Part shown: in pieces, positions 41,726 to 50,830 of the stretch | Layout: every line of letters starts with the position of its first letter | How positions within the stretch are numbered: position 1 is the first letter of the stretch | Source: Streptomyces sp. NRRL F-6131 | Lineage (GTDB): Bacteria; Actinomycetota; Actinomycetes; Streptomycetales; Streptomycetaceae | Direction: 5' to 3' | Length of the DNA: 64,000 bases | NCBI GenBank assembly: GCA_000719695.1 | Contig: JOHN01000012.1 | Span: 140,769-204,768, forward strand | Made by a program: the position numbers and the translations under genes | Notes under the pieces: generated by a model | What the model saw: the letters and a program-made list of their open reading frames with translations, nothing else | Told to the model about the DNA's origin: nothing | Databases searched by the model: none

Positions 41726-42886
41726 ATGCCGGTGAGGCGGCCCGGCCCCCGGCGCCCGCGCCCCACCGCGCCCCGCAGCGGTGCCGCTCCCACGGCGCCC
41801 GGTGCGGGCCCCGTGCTGCGCGGGCTCTCCGACTACGCCTGGCGGCTGGTCGCCGTCGCGGTCGCCGCCTACCTGGTGCTGACGGTGCTGGGGAAGTTCC
41901 ACCTGATCACGCTGGCCGCCTTCCTCGCCCTGGTGATCACCTCGGTGGTCCGGCCGCTGGTCGACCTGGTCGGCCGGGTCGTCCCCCGCTCGCTCGCCGT
42001 GCTGATCGGCCTCGCCGTCGCGATCCTGGTGCCGGCCGGTCTGCTCGCGCTGATCGGCGAGACCGTGGCGAACGACCTGGACCGCCTGAGCCGGGAGTTC
42101 CAGGGCGGCCTGGACCGCCTGGAGAAGCTGCTGGAGGGCGCGCCGTTCCACCTCGAACCCACCACCTTCGACGACCTCCGGAGCAAGGTCGCCGACTTCG
42201 TCTCCGCGCACCGCTCGACACTGATCAGCACGGCCCTCAGCGGTTCCCGGCGGCTGCTCGAGGTGGGGACCGGCGCCGCGCTCGGGCTCTTCATGTCGGT
42301 GTTCTTCCTGCACTCCGGCGAACGGATGTGGCGGTGGACCGCCGCCCAGCTGCCGACCGCCGCCGGCGACCACCTCGACCGGGGTGGCCGGGCGGCCTGG
42401 CGGACCTTCGCCGGCTACACCCGGGGCATCTTCGTCGTCGCCGCGACCAACGCGGTCATGGTCGGCATCGCCCTCTACTTCCTCGGCGTGCCGCTGGCCG
42501 TACCGTTGACCGTGCTGGAGTTCTTCGCCTCCTTCGTCCCGCTGGTCGGCTCACCGATCGCGATGCTGGCCGCCTCCGTGGTGGCGCTGGCCTCCCGGGG
42601 GCCGGTGATCGCGGTCGTGGTGCTACTGCTGATCGTGGTGATCGGGCAGATCGAGGGCCACCTGCTGCACCCGCTGGTGATGAGCCGGGCGGTCAGTCTG
42701 CACCCGGTGGTGGTCGCCGTCTCGGTGCTCGCGGGCAGCATCGCCGCGGGCGTCATCGGCGCCGTGGTCGCCGTCCCCGCCGTCTCCGTGATCTGGGCGG
42801 TCTACGCCGAGCTGCGCCGCCCCCGACCGGACCCGCTGACCGCCCCCGGCCCGGGGAGGCCCGGCCGCAGCCGGCCGGCCAGGTGA
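41726..42886 (+). CDS. AI-2E (TqsA/PerM)-family transporter
   Basis: 386 residues with about eight membrane segments. AAFLALVITSVVRPLVDLV, GRAAWRTFAGYTRGIFVVAATNAVMV, PLTVLEFFASFVPLVGSPIAML and QIEGHLLHPLVMSRAVSLHPVVV are landmarks of AI-2E/PerM transporters. The basic Pro/Arg-rich N-terminus is cytoplasmic. Members export small molecules or exchange ions; the link to autoinducer-2 does not hold for actinomycetes. The ribosome site of ATG 41726 is weak. Followed by a converging XRE gene. Confidence 0.85.
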   Translation: MPVRRPGPRRPRPTAPRSGAAPTAPGAGPVLRGLSDYAWRLVAVAVAAYLVLTVLGKFHLITLAAFLALVITSVVRPLVDLVGRVVPRSLAVLIGLAVAILVPAGLLALIGETVANDLDRLSREFQGGLDRLEKLLEGAPFHLEPTTFDDLRSKVADFVSAHRSTLISTALSGSRRLLEVGTGAALGLFMSVFFLHSGERMWRWTAAQLPTAAGDHLDRGGRAAWRTFAGYTRGIFVVAATNAVMVGIALYFLGVPLAVPLTVLEFFASFVPLVGSPIAMLAASVVALASRGPVIAVVVLLLIVVIGQIEGHLLHPLVMSRAVSLHPVVVAVSVLAGSIAAGVIGAVVAVPAVSVIWAVYAELRRPRPDPLTAPGPGRPGRSRPAR

Positions 42887-42980
42887 TCAACTCGGTCACT
42901 GCTCATTTGCTCAGCCGGGTCCTCTCCCAGGAGTCATCGCCCGGCGCAGACCCTCGCCACGGATGTCTGGCAGGACAGGC

Positions 42981-44318
42981 CTACGACGGGCGCGGGGCAG
43001 TTCGGAGGCGGTCCATGAGGTCGGTGACACCGTCGACCTGTCGGTAGGGCCTGAACGCCGGGATCAGCTCGCGGACCAAGGCGACGCACCGCTCGGCACC
43101 GATTCTGCTGGCGAGGTCCAGGGACTGGTTCGTGACGGCGAGGGCCTGTTCGACCTCGCGGACCCGCAGGAGGCTGCGGGCCTCGTAGGTCAGGAAGATC
43201 CCACGGGTTTTGTCGCGGGATCGCGGCAGCAGGGTGATGCCTTCGTCGATGCGGGCGTGCGCCTCGTCCGTGCGGCCGAGGTCGAGCATGCACTGGCCGG
43301 AGTCGACGGCCAGGTCCGCCGTGCTCATCCACCGGCACCACGTCGGGGCCGGGTCGGGACTGTCGGCCAGGAGGGCGGCCTCGGCAGCGGCCAGGTCACG
43401 GTGGCAGTCGGTGGCGACGCCGAGAGCGGCGTGTGCGCGGGCCCGACGGAGGTGGAGAAGGGACCGCGCGGTGGGGTGCCGGGTGTGGATCAGGGCCTGG
43501 GTGAGCGGCCCGACGGCGGCAGCGGGCTGAGTGAGCCAGATCGACTGGTAGGCGAAGTCGGAGAGGATGCCGGCGCCGAGGCCGCGGTCGCGGGCGGCGT
43601 GCGCGTTGGTCAGGGCCGCGTTCCAGAGCTTGCCCGCTGCGAAGTGCTGGCCCTGGTCGAAGCTGTGCCAGCCGCACGTGCTGGCCAGAGTGGCGGCCAG
43701 CACGTGGAGCTGCCGACCGACGGGTTCGGTGTAGCGGCCGTTTTCCAGCAGGTCGGTCACCACGTCCAGCTGGGCGTCCATCAGCTTCGCGGTGTGCTGG
43801 CGCTGTTCGGTGGGCAGGGCCGTCAGCCTGGTGCTGGTGTCCTCCAACCAGTCGACCAGCTCGGCATCGACTTGCCTGCCGTCGAGGGCAACGGTGAGCC
43901 GGTCGGGCTCGAGGGTGGCCCACTGGGCTGACAGCCCGGCCAGCGCGAGCGCGCTGAAGGTCATGAAAGTACGGCGGCGGGGGTCCATGGCGGCTCTCTG
44001 GGCATCTCGAAGTGCGCGAACAGTGGACGCCGATCCGAGCGGCACCGGTTGTCCCTGACCGGGCAGCCAATGGGGCCAAGCGCAGGCTTCCAGGTCGGCG
44101 GTCGGGACATCGAAGGCTTCGGCGATCAGAAGCTGGGATTCGATGCTGGGTGTCTTTCGCCAGTTCTCCCATTTGCTGACCGATGCCTTGTCGGCGCCGG
44201 ACCTAAGCCCCTCGGGCCTGTTCCTGGCAGCGCGGTGGATGCGATCCGCGAGGTCCGTCTGAGACCAGCCGCGGAGCGCGCGGGCGTAGGCGAGGGGGTG
44301 CCGGATCTGGTCGTCCAC
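42981..44318 (-). CDS. XRE-family regulator with C-terminal TPR-like domain
   Basis: 445 residues from GTG 44318. Residues 8-80 form an HTH (YARALRGWSQTDLADRIHRAAR; KASVSKWENWRKTPSIESQLLIAEAF). The rest is an all-helical TPR-like domain (ALTNAHAARDRGLGAGILSDFA; RSLLHLRRARAHAALG), which usually senses a small molecule or peptide in streptomycete cluster regulators. It is divergent from the three-gene sugar/cofactor cassette, with a 155-base shared promoter region, and probably controls it. Confidence 0.85.
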   Translation of the reverse strand: MDDQIRHPLAYARALRGWSQTDLADRIHRAARNRPEGLRSGADKASVSKWENWRKTPSIESQLLIAEAFDVPTADLEACAWPHWLPGQGQPVPLGSASTVRALRDAQRAAMDPRRRTFMTFSALALAGLSAQWATLEPDRLTVALDGRQVDAELVDWLEDTSTRLTALPTEQRQHTAKLMDAQLDVVTDLLENGRYTEPVGRQLHVLAATLASTCGWHSFDQGQHFAAGKLWNAALTNAHAARDRGLGAGILSDFAYQSIWLTQPAAAVGPLTQALIHTRHPTARSLLHLRRARAHAALGVATDCHRDLAAAEAALLADSPDPAPTWCRWMSTADLAVDSGQCMLDLGRTDEAHARIDEGITLLPRSRDKTRGIFLTYEARSLLRVREVEQALAVTNQSLDLASRIGAERCVALVRELIPAFRPYRQVDGVTDLMDRLRTAPRPS

Positions 44319-44473
44319 GGGACCAATCCCATCATCGACGGTGACAGGGAGCCTACTGCCGGCAATAGCGGGACCACCCCGGGACTACAGGAAACGGCTG
44401 GTTAATGACTGTCGGTCGAGCTCTACTCGTCATGCACCGAGAAAGTTCCGTCACGAAGCGGAGGAGTCCGCAC
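44319..44473. promoter_or_regulatory. Divergent promoter region, XRE regulator and oxidoreductase cassette
   Basis: Lower G+C than its surroundings. Contains inverted elements around cgggaccaccccggg (44369-44383) and a tggttaatgact patch, possible operator and -10 regions. No box pair stands out with certainty. Confidence 0.4.
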
Positions 44474-45466
44474 ATGAAACGACGAGCTGCGGTCATCGGC
44501 CTCGGCCATCAGGCGGTCGAGGACCACCTTCCCGCCCTGCTCGGCTCCCACAGGGCCGAACTCGTCGCGGTCTGCGACAGCGACCCCGACATCCTGCGGC
44601 AGCGACAGGAAGCCCTCCAGGTCCCCGGGTTCACCCGCGCCGGCGAGCTGTTGGACGCGCTGCGCCCGGACTTCGTGGTCGTCGCGGTCCCACACCACGC
44701 CGGCCGGGAGGTCGTCCGGGAGTGTGCCGCCCGGGGCGTTCACGTTCTCAAGGAGAAGCCGTTCGCCACCTCCGTGTCGGAGGCCCGGGAGCTCGCCGGG
44801 CTCTGCCGGACGGGGCAGGTCGAGCTGATGGTCACTCTCCAAAGGCGGTTCAATCCGATCTACACCAGCGTTGCCGGGATGCTGGACCAGATCGGCACCC
44901 CGTTCCTCATCGACGGCCAGTACACCTTCCACACCGACGACCCGGGAGGCGGATGGCGCGGTGACCGACAGAAGGCCGGCGGGGGCTGCATCATCGACAT
45001 GGGATACCACCTGATCGACCTGCTGCTGTGGTACTTCGGCCTGCCCAGCAGGGTTATCGCCGAGTTCTCCACCACCGCTGTCCCGGGCGGCGGCTACGAC
45101 GCGGAGGACACCGCCGTCATCCAGCTCGGCTACGACACGAACCTGTACGGCTCGGTGCTGCTGTCGAGGTGGGTGGCCCCGAAGACCGAGCGCCTGCATG
45201 TGGTCGGCACCCGAGGCTCCATGCTGCTGACCGAGGGAACGGTCCAGCGTCTCGACCTGGGGGGCGCTGTGGTCGAGGAGCTGACCGGCCCGCACGCGCC
45301 CGCCTCGGCGGCCAGCGCGCAGATCGACTACTTCTGCCGGGTCCTGGACGGTGAGCGGCCCAACGCCTCCGGCCCGGACCAGCACCTGGCACACGCCGCG
45401 TTCATCGCCTCCTGCTACCAGTCCAAGGCAACGGGGCGCTACGTCGACCCGAAGGAGATGCTGTGA
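44474..45466 (+). CDS. Gfo/Idh/MocA-family oxidoreductase
   Basis: 330 residues. AAVIGLGHQAVEDHLPAL is the NAD(P) fold start, VAVCDSD the second strand, and HVLKEKPFATSVSEA holds the family EKP motif with its catalytic Lys. The C-terminal domain includes GGGCIIDMGYHLIDLLLWYFG with a conserved Asp/His pair. Such enzymes oxidise or epimerise sugar or inositol hydroxyls. GGAGGAGTCC precedes ATG 44474. Stop and next start overlap (ATGCTGTGA), so it is made together with the aminotransferase. A 3-keto-sugar intermediate for transamination is a reasonable guess. Confidence 0.87.
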   Translation: MKRRAAVIGLGHQAVEDHLPALLGSHRAELVAVCDSDPDILRQRQEALQVPGFTRAGELLDALRPDFVVVAVPHHAGREVVRECAARGVHVLKEKPFATSVSEARELAGLCRTGQVELMVTLQRRFNPIYTSVAGMLDQIGTPFLIDGQYTFHTDDPGGGWRGDRQKAGGGCIIDMGYHLIDLLLWYFGLPSRVIAEFSTTAVPGGGYDAEDTAVIQLGYDTNLYGSVLLSRWVAPKTERLHVVGTRGSMLLTEGTVQRLDLGGAVVEELTGPHAPASAASAQIDYFCRVLDGERPNASGPDQHLAHAAFIASCYQSKATGRYVDPKEML

Positions 45467-46716
45467 CCAGTGCCCTCGCCCTGCTCGGTGGCAAGCCCAC
45501 CGTCGCCGCCGCGGGCCCGCACTTCACCTGGCCGCCGATCGACGACACCACCCGCGCCAAGGTCGCTGCCCAACTGGAGACGTCGATCTCCATCCCCGGC
45601 CGGTCCGGCATCGTCGCCGAGCTCGAGGACGGGCTGCAGGAGTACTTCGGCGTCCGGCACGCGGTCACCACCAGTTCCGGCACCGCCGCCCTGCACGCCA
45701 CCTACTGGGCCGCGCGCATCAAGCCCGGCGACGAGGTCATCGTCCCCGCCTGGACCTTCCACGCCACCGCCTCCCCGCTGTTCCACCTTCGCGCGGTGCC
45801 CGTGCTGTGCGAGACACGGCCCGACGGCAACATCGACCCGAACCGCATCGAGGAGCTGATCACCCCCCGCACCCGTGCGATCATGGTCACCCACCTGTGG
45901 GGCAAGCCCGCCGACATGACCGCGCTCGTCGCCGTGGCGAACGCCTACGACCTGATCGTCCTTGAGGACGGCTCCCACGCCCATGGCGCGAACCTCAACG
46001 GGCACAAGATCGGCACCTTCGGCCTGGCCTCGGCGTTCTCCCTCAACGGCCCCAAGCCGCTGTCCGGAGGCGAGGGCGGGTTCGTCCTCACGGATGACGA
46101 CGACACGTACCACAGGGTCATCACGCTGGCGCACTACAACAAGCGGGCCAAGACCGAGATCCCGGAAGGCCGTCCGCTGGCGCGGTTCGCAGTCACCGGG
46201 GCCGGTCTCAAGCTCCGCATCCACCCCCTCGCCGCCGCCATCGCCCACGACCAGCTCTCCCGCCTCGACAGCTACCTCGCCGGACGCGCCGACATCGCCC
46301 GCCACCTCACCGCCGCGCTGGCCCGGATACCGGGTGTGGAGGTCACCGCCATGCCCGAAGGTGTGATCCCGTCCTGGTACGGATTGACGCTCACTTACCG
46401 GCCCGAGGAGCTCGGCGGCCTGCCGATCGAGCGGTTCCACCAGGCCCTGATTGCCGAGGGCGCCACCGAGTTCGACAGGCCCGGCGCCACCTGCCCCATG
46501 AATCAGCTCCCGCTGTACCAGCAGCCGAGCATGCTCTTCCCGGGCCACCCGCACTCCCACCGCCCCTACGGGATCGGGGACTTCCCCGTTGCCGAGCACG
46601 CCCACGCACACACGATCAAGCTCCCGGTCTGGCATCGTGAGGAGGATCTGGAACTGGCCGAACAGTACGTCCGCGCCGCCGTCAAGATCAGCGAGCATCA
46701 CAAGGAGTTGCTGTGA
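45463..46716 (+). CDS. DegT/DnrJ/EryC1/StrS-family PLP aminotransferase
   Basis: 417 residues. TSSGTAALHATYWA binds PLP phosphate, PAWTFHATASPLFHLRA and VLEDGSHAHGA follow (Asp for the pyridine nitrogen), and FSLNGPKPLSGGEGG has the Schiff-base Lys. The N-terminal LGGKPTVAAAGPHFTWPP resembles the AHBA/3-amino-sugar branch of the family. It should transaminate a keto-sugar or keto-cyclitol made by the upstream oxidoreductase. GTG start overlaps both neighbours by four bases. Confidence 0.88.
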   Translation: MTSALALLGGKPTVAAAGPHFTWPPIDDTTRAKVAAQLETSISIPGRSGIVAELEDGLQEYFGVRHAVTTSSGTAALHATYWAARIKPGDEVIVPAWTFHATASPLFHLRAVPVLCETRPDGNIDPNRIEELITPRTRAIMVTHLWGKPADMTALVAVANAYDLIVLEDGSHAHGANLNGHKIGTFGLASAFSLNGPKPLSGGEGGFVLTDDDDTYHRVITLAHYNKRAKTEIPEGRPLARFAVTGAGLKLRIHPLAAAIAHDQLSRLDSYLAGRADIARHLTAALARIPGVEVTAMPEGVIPSWYGLTLTYRPEELGGLPIERFHQALIAEGATEFDRPGATCPMNQLPLYQQPSMLFPGHPHSHRPYGIGDFPVAEHAHAHTIKLPVWHREEDLELAEQYVRAAVKISEHHKELL

Positions 46717-47147
46717 CCGTCACCTCCCCCGAGTTCGTGGCCGGCTTGGCGGCCGACGCCGAAGCCGCCGGTATCAGCGGCTTGGTCGCCGCTGCGGTCA
46801 TCAACCACGACGGCCGCATCCTGTTCGTCCGCCGAAACCCGGACGATTACATGGGCGGCCTCTGGGAACTCCCCTCCGGTGCCGTCGAGGACGGCGAGAG
46901 CATTCTCGACGCCGTGTACCGCGAGACGGCTGAGGAAACCGGCCTCACCATCCGTGAGGTCACGGGTTACATCGGGCACTTCGACTACCGGAACAGCCGC
47001 GGCGGCACCACCCGGCAGTTCAACTTCTCCGCCGCCGTGGAGAAGCCCGAGCCGGTGGTCCTCACCGAACATGACGCCTACCGGTGGGCCACGGCAGATG
47101 AGCTGCCCGACGTCACCGACGCGGTACGCAAGCTGATCACCGTCTGA
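46713..47147 (+). CDS. Nudix hydrolase
   Basis: 144 residues. The Nudix box is complete: GAVEDGESILDAVYRET followed by AEETGL (G-x5-E-x7-RE-x2-EE-x-G-hydrophobic). Nudix enzymes cut nucleotide sugars, NTPs or similar diphosphates with Mg2+. GTG 46713 overlaps the aminotransferase stop (GTGA), third gene of the cassette. It may make or protect the substrate of the two preceding enzymes, for example by opening a nucleotide diphosphate sugar. Confidence 0.88.
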   Translation: MTVTSPEFVAGLAADAEAAGISGLVAAAVINHDGRILFVRRNPDDYMGGLWELPSGAVEDGESILDAVYRETAEETGLTIREVTGYIGHFDYRNSRGGTTRQFNFSAAVEKPEPVVLTEHDAYRWATADELPDVTDAVRKLITV

Positions 47148-47168
47148 TCGACCGCTCTGCAAGACCCG

Positions 47169-47216
47169 ACGACACGGCCTGCCTCTCTCAACGCGGAGAG
47201 AGGCAGGCCGTGTCGT
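47169..47216 (+). terminator. Terminator of the Nudix cassette, 20-bp stem
   Basis: Arms acgacacggcctgcctctct (47169-47188) and its complement 47197-47216, loop of 8, 22 bases after the Nudix stop. Confidence 0.85.
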
Positions 47217-47334
47217 TGCCGGTCGGGGACGGGGCGGGGGAGCCGACGCTCCGGCAGTCCGAGGCACGGCTTCCAACCCAAGAGGGTCAGCCCGGGAGGC
47301 GGGACACCCCGGTCCGGGGCCGGCGGAAAACCCG

Positions 47335-47363
47335 TTGGCGGCGGCTGGGGGATCGGCTATGGT
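47335..47363 (+). promoter_or_regulatory. Likely promoter of the RIO kinase gene
   Basis: TTGGCG (47335-47340), exactly 17 bases, TATGGT (47358-47363). This gives a leader of roughly 175 bases containing a small ORF. Confidence 0.6.
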
Positions 47364-47418
47364 GATCACGTTCTCGCCGCCAGTGCGCGAGACCCCGATG
47401 TCGAGGAGGTGTGTCCGG

Positions 47419-47496
47419 ATGGTTCCCGCCGTGTTGCGGTGCGCCTTTGCGAGCGCGCCATACGCCTTCCTCGTACGTCATCTCCCCACCGGCTGA
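47419..47496 (+). CDS. 25-residue upstream ORF in the RIO kinase leader
   Basis: GAGGAGGTGT stands seven bases before ATG 47419. The peptide starts MVPAVLRCAFASAP and ends with HLPTG, stop at 47496, 51 bases before the kinase start. The good ribosome site suggests it is translated and could control the kinase. No known leader peptide matches. Confidence 0.45.
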   Translation: MVPAVLRCAFASAPYAFLVRHLPTG

Positions 47497-47547
47497 AACG
47501 CCTCGTACCGGCGCACCCGGTGGGACACTCCTCAAGGGGTCACCGCA

Positions 47548-48573
47548 GTGCGCGAGCGCTTTGCCGACAACGAATCCTTCTCCCGTATCCGCCCCAAGGG
47601 CGGTCTCCGGCGTGGTCGCCGGTCCGACCGGTTCGACGACTTCGAGCCGGAGTACTTCCCCTCCGGGGGAGCCGACTTCCCCGGGCTCACCGGGTTCCCC
47701 GATTCCACCGGGTCCTCCGCGTTCCACGGTGACGCGGACGGCTTCACCATCCTCTCCCCGGCCGCGGACGTTCCCTCCGAGGGTCCCGAGGAGGGCGACC
47801 GCTGGTCCACCTGGGACCAGTCCACACCCACCGAGAAGGGGCCCGAGCCGCGCCCCGACTGGGTGGTGACCGAGCTGGCGGCGGTGGACACCGAGCTCGG
47901 CATCGTGAAGACCGGCAAGGAGGCCGACGTCTTCCTGCTGGAGCGCGGCGTGCCGGGCACCGAGCGGCGCACCCTGATGGCCGCCAAGCGCTACCGCGAC
48001 GGCCAGCACCGGATGTTCCACCGCGACTCCGGCTACCTGGAGGGCCGCCAGCACAAGGAGTCCCGGGTCTCCCGGGCGATGGCCAAGCGCACCGCGTTCG
48101 GCAAGGAGGCGATCGCCGGGCAGTGGGCCGCGGCGGAGTTCTCCGCCCTGTGCGGCCTCTGGTCGGCCGGCGTGGCCGTCCCCTACCCGGTGCAGATCAC
48201 CGGGACGGAGATCCTGATGGAGTTCGTCGGCGACGAGAACGGCACGGCCGCCCCCAGGCTCGCCCAACTCCGGGTCGAGGAAGCCGACATCGACGACCTC
48301 TGGGCGCAGCTGGGGCACAGCCTGTCGCTGCTCGCGCTCGGCGGCTTCGCGCACGGCGACCTCTCGGCGTACAACATCCTCGTCCACCGGGGGCGCCTGG
48401 TGATCATCGACGTTCCACAGATCGTCGACGTCATCGCCAACCCGCGCGGGCTGTCCTTCCTGGAGCGGGACGTGCGCAACGTCGGCGCCTGGTTCGTCTC
48501 CCGCGGCCTGCCCGAGGGCCGGGTCGAGGACCTGGTCGTCTCCCTGGCCGCCGATGCCCGGCTGCGACGGTAG
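47548..48573 (+). CDS. RIO1-like serine protein kinase
   Basis: 341 residues. An acidic, Gly/Ser-rich N-terminus (1-105) precedes a RIO fold: STGKEADVFL-type loop at KTGKEADVFLLE (121-132), ATP Lys in AAKRYR, ILMEFVG hinge, catalytic HGDLSAYNIL (H269, D271) and the metal Asp in IIDVPQIVD. RIO kinases lack the usual substrate loop; in archaea and eukaryotes they act in ribosome maturation, in bacteria their role is open. GTG 47548 has AAGGGGTC upstream. The extended N-terminus is typical of actinobacterial copies. Confidence 0.88.
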   Translation: MRERFADNESFSRIRPKGGLRRGRRSDRFDDFEPEYFPSGGADFPGLTGFPDSTGSSAFHGDADGFTILSPAADVPSEGPEEGDRWSTWDQSTPTEKGPEPRPDWVVTELAAVDTELGIVKTGKEADVFLLERGVPGTERRTLMAAKRYRDGQHRMFHRDSGYLEGRQHKESRVSRAMAKRTAFGKEAIAGQWAAAEFSALCGLWSAGVAVPYPVQITGTEILMEFVGDENGTAAPRLAQLRVEEADIDDLWAQLGHSLSLLALGGFAHGDLSAYNILVHRGRLVIIDVPQIVDVIANPRGLSFLERDVRNVGAWFVSRGLPEGRVEDLVVSLAADARLRR

Positions 48574-48595
48574 GACGTCGGCGGGCGATGTCGTG

Positions 48596-48640
48596 GGCGA
48601 CGGCTCGTCCACCCCGGTCGGGGGTCGACGAGCCGTCGCC
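48596..48640. terminator. Bidirectional terminator
   Basis: Arms ggcgacggctcgtc (48596-48609) and gacgagccgtcgcc (48627-48640) with a G/C-rich inner stem, between the converging kinase and SDR genes. Confidence 0.75.
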
Positions 48641-48683
48641 GTTCGCACGGGGAGCCGCGCCCGCTGTCGCGCCCGGAGCCGCG

Positions 48684-49451
48684 CTACTGCGGCGTCACAT
48701 AGGCGCCGGAGATGCCGCCGTCGACGAGGAAGGTGTTGGCGGTCATGAAGGAGGAGTCGTCGGAGGCGAGGAAGGCCACCGCGGCGGCGATCTCCTCGGG
48801 CTCGGCGAACCGGCCGAGCGGGATGTGGACCAGTCGGCGGGCGGCCCGCTCGGGGTCCTTGGCGAACAGCTCCTGCAGCAGCGGGGTGTTCACCGGCCCG
48901 GGGCAGAGGGCGTTGACCCGGATGCCCTCGCGGGCGAACTGCACGCCCAGCTCGCGGGACATCGCCAGCACCCCGCCCTTGGAGGCGCTGTAGGAGATCT
49001 GCGAGGTGGCCGCGCCCATCACCGCGACGAAGGAGGCGGTGTTGATGATCGAGCCCTTGCCCTGGCGCTGCATGTGCGGGATCGCGTACTTGCAGCACAG
49101 GTAGACGCTGGTGAGGTTGACCTCCTGGACGCGCTTCCAGGCGTCCAGGCCGGTGGTGAGGATGGAGTCGTCGTCGGGCGGGGAGATGCCCGCGTTGTTG
49201 AAGGCGATGTCGAGCCGGCCGTACTCGTCGACGGCCCGCTGGAACAGGTCGCGCACCGCCTCCTCGTCCGTGACGTCGGCCTGCAGGAAGAGGCCGCCGA
49301 CCTCGTTGGCCGCCTTGGCGCCGGTCTCCGCGTCGAGGTCGACGCAGACCACCTTGGCGCCCTCGGCGGCGAAGCGGCGGGCGGTGGCGAGGCCGATGCC
49401 GCTGCCGGCGCCGGTGATGACGGCCACCCGGCCGTCGAGTCGCTGGGTCAT
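48684..49451 (-). CDS. SDR-family oxidoreductase of the gamma-glutamyl amine operon
   Basis: 255 residues. TGAGSGIG (14-21), DVTDEEAV, NNAGISPPDD, S in NTASFVAVMG and Y/K in YSASK complete the classical SDR active site; VCVDLDA after strand 2 favours NAD+. Last gene of a five-gene operon, five bases after the aldehyde dehydrogenase stop. It may oxidise or reduce an alcohol/aldehyde of the amine pathway. FabG-type enzymes are similar, but the context argues against fatty acid synthesis. Confidence 0.87.
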   Translation of the reverse strand: MTQRLDGRVAVITGAGSGIGLATARRFAAEGAKVVCVDLDAETGAKAANEVGGLFLQADVTDEEAVRDLFQRAVDEYGRLDIAFNNAGISPPDDDSILTTGLDAWKRVQEVNLTSVYLCCKYAIPHMQRQGKGSIINTASFVAVMGAATSQISYSASKGGVLAMSRELGVQFAREGIRVNALCPGPVNTPLLQELFAKDPERAARRLVHIPLGRFAEPEEIAAAVAFLASDDSSFMTANTFLVDGGISGAYVTPQ

Positions 49452-49456
49452 GCTGA

Positions 49457-50830
49457 TCACTCCTCCGTGGAGATGAAGACGTTCTTGGTCTGGGTGAAGG
49501 CGTCGAGGGCGTCCGGGCCGAGTTCGCGGCCGAGGCCGGACTGTTTGAAGCCGCCGAACGGCGTGGTGTAGCGCACCGAGGAGTGCGAGTTGACGGAGAG
49601 GTTGCCGGCCTCGACGCCGCGCGAGACCCGCAGGGCGCGCCCGAGGTCCCTGGTCCAGATGGAGCCGGAGAGCCCGTACTCGGTGGCGTTGGCGATGCGC
49701 AGGGCGTCCTCCTCGTCGCGGAACGGCACGACGGTGACGACGGGGCCGAAGATCTCCTCGGTGAAGGCGCGGTCGTCGTGCCGCACCGGGGCGAGGACGG
49801 TCGGGGGGTACCAGAAGCCGGGCCCGTCGGGGGCGCTGCCGCGGATGGCGACGGCGGCGTCGTCGGGCACGTAGGAGGCGACCCGGGCCCGGTGGGCGGC
49901 CGAGATCAGCGGGCCCATCTCGGTCTTCTCGTCGCTCGGGTCGCCGACCCGCACACCGCGAACCGCCGGCTCCAGGAGCGTCAGGAAGTCGTCGAACACG
50001 GAGGCTTCGACCAGGATCCGGGACCGGGCGCAGCAGTCCTGGCCGGCGTTGTCGAAGACGGCGTACGGCGCGGTCGCGGCGGCCTTGGCGAGGTCGGCGT
50101 CGGCGAAGACGATGTTGGCGCTCTTGCCGCCGAGTTCGAGGGTGACGGGCTTCACCTGGGCGGCGCAGCCCGCCATGATCTCCTTGCCGACCCGGGTCGA
50201 GCCGGTGAACACCACCTTGCGCACGTCGGGGTGGGTGACGAAGCGCTGTCCGACGACGGGGCCGCGGCCGGGCAGGATCTGCAGCACGCCGTCCGGGATC
50301 CCGGCCTGCAGGGCGAGTTCGCCGAGGCGCAGGGCGGTGAGCGGAGTGAGTTCGGCCGGTTTGACGACGACGGTGTTTCCGGCGGCGAGCGCCGGGGCCA
50401 GGGCCCAGGCGGCGATCGGCATCGGGAAGTTCCACGGCACGATGACCCCGACCACGCCGATCGGTTCCTGGAAGGTGACGTCGACGCCGCCGGCGACGGG
50501 GATCTGTCGGCCGAACAGCCGCTCGGGGGCGGCGGCGTAGTACTCGATGACGTCGCGCGCGTTGCCGGCCTCCCAGCGCGCGTTGCCGAGGGTGTGGCCG
50601 GCGTTGGCGACCTCCAGGGCGGCGAGGTGGTCGAGGTCGGCGTCGACGGCGGCGGCGAAGGCGCGCAGCAGCCGGGCCCGGTCGGCGGGGGCCACCCGGC
50701 GCCAGGTGTCGAAGGCGGTGCGGGCGCGGGCGATCGCGGCGTCGGTCTCGGCGGTGCCGGCCAGTTCGACGGTGGTGATGACCTCCTCGGTGGCGGGGTT
50801 GACGACCTCGAAGAGGTCCGGTGCGGTCAT
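49457..50830 (-). CDS. Aldehyde dehydrogenase (gamma-glutamyl-aminoaldehyde type)
   Basis: 457 residues. PWNFPMPIAAWALAPAL, FTGSTRVGKEIM (cofactor), ELGGKSANIVFADAD (general base Glu) and GQDCCARSR (nucleophile Cys) make a complete ALDH. In amine pathways of this type it oxidises the gamma-glutamylated aminoaldehyde to the acid before the amidotransferase-type hydrolase releases glutamate. Its start overlaps the stop of the hydrolase gene by four bases (ATGA). Confidence 0.9.
   Translation of the reverse strand: MTAPDLFEVVNPATEEVITTVELAGTAETDAAIARARTAFDTWRRVAPADRARLLRAFAAAVDADLDHLAALEVANAGHTLGNARWEAGNARDVIEYYAAAPERLFGRQIPVAGGVDVTFQEPIGVVGVIVPWNFPMPIAAWALAPALAAGNTVVVKPAELTPLTALRLGELALQAGIPDGVLQILPGRGPVVGQRFVTHPDVRKVVFTGSTRVGKEIMAGCAAQVKPVTLELGGKSANIVFADADLAKAAATAPYAVFDNAGQDCCARSRILVEASVFDDFLTLLEPAVRGVRVGDPSDEKTEMGPLISAAHRARVASYVPDDAAVAIRGSAPDGPGFWYPPTVLAPVRHDDRAFTEEIFGPVVTVVPFRDEEDALRIANATEYGLSGSIWTRDLGRALRVSRGVEAGNLSVNSHSSVRYTTPFGGFKQSGLGRELGPDALDAFTQTKNVFISTEE

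Noticed and set aside
42887..42980. Possible att or terminator element between AI-2E and XRE genes
   Set aside because: No inverted repeat of useful length was found in this 94-base gap.
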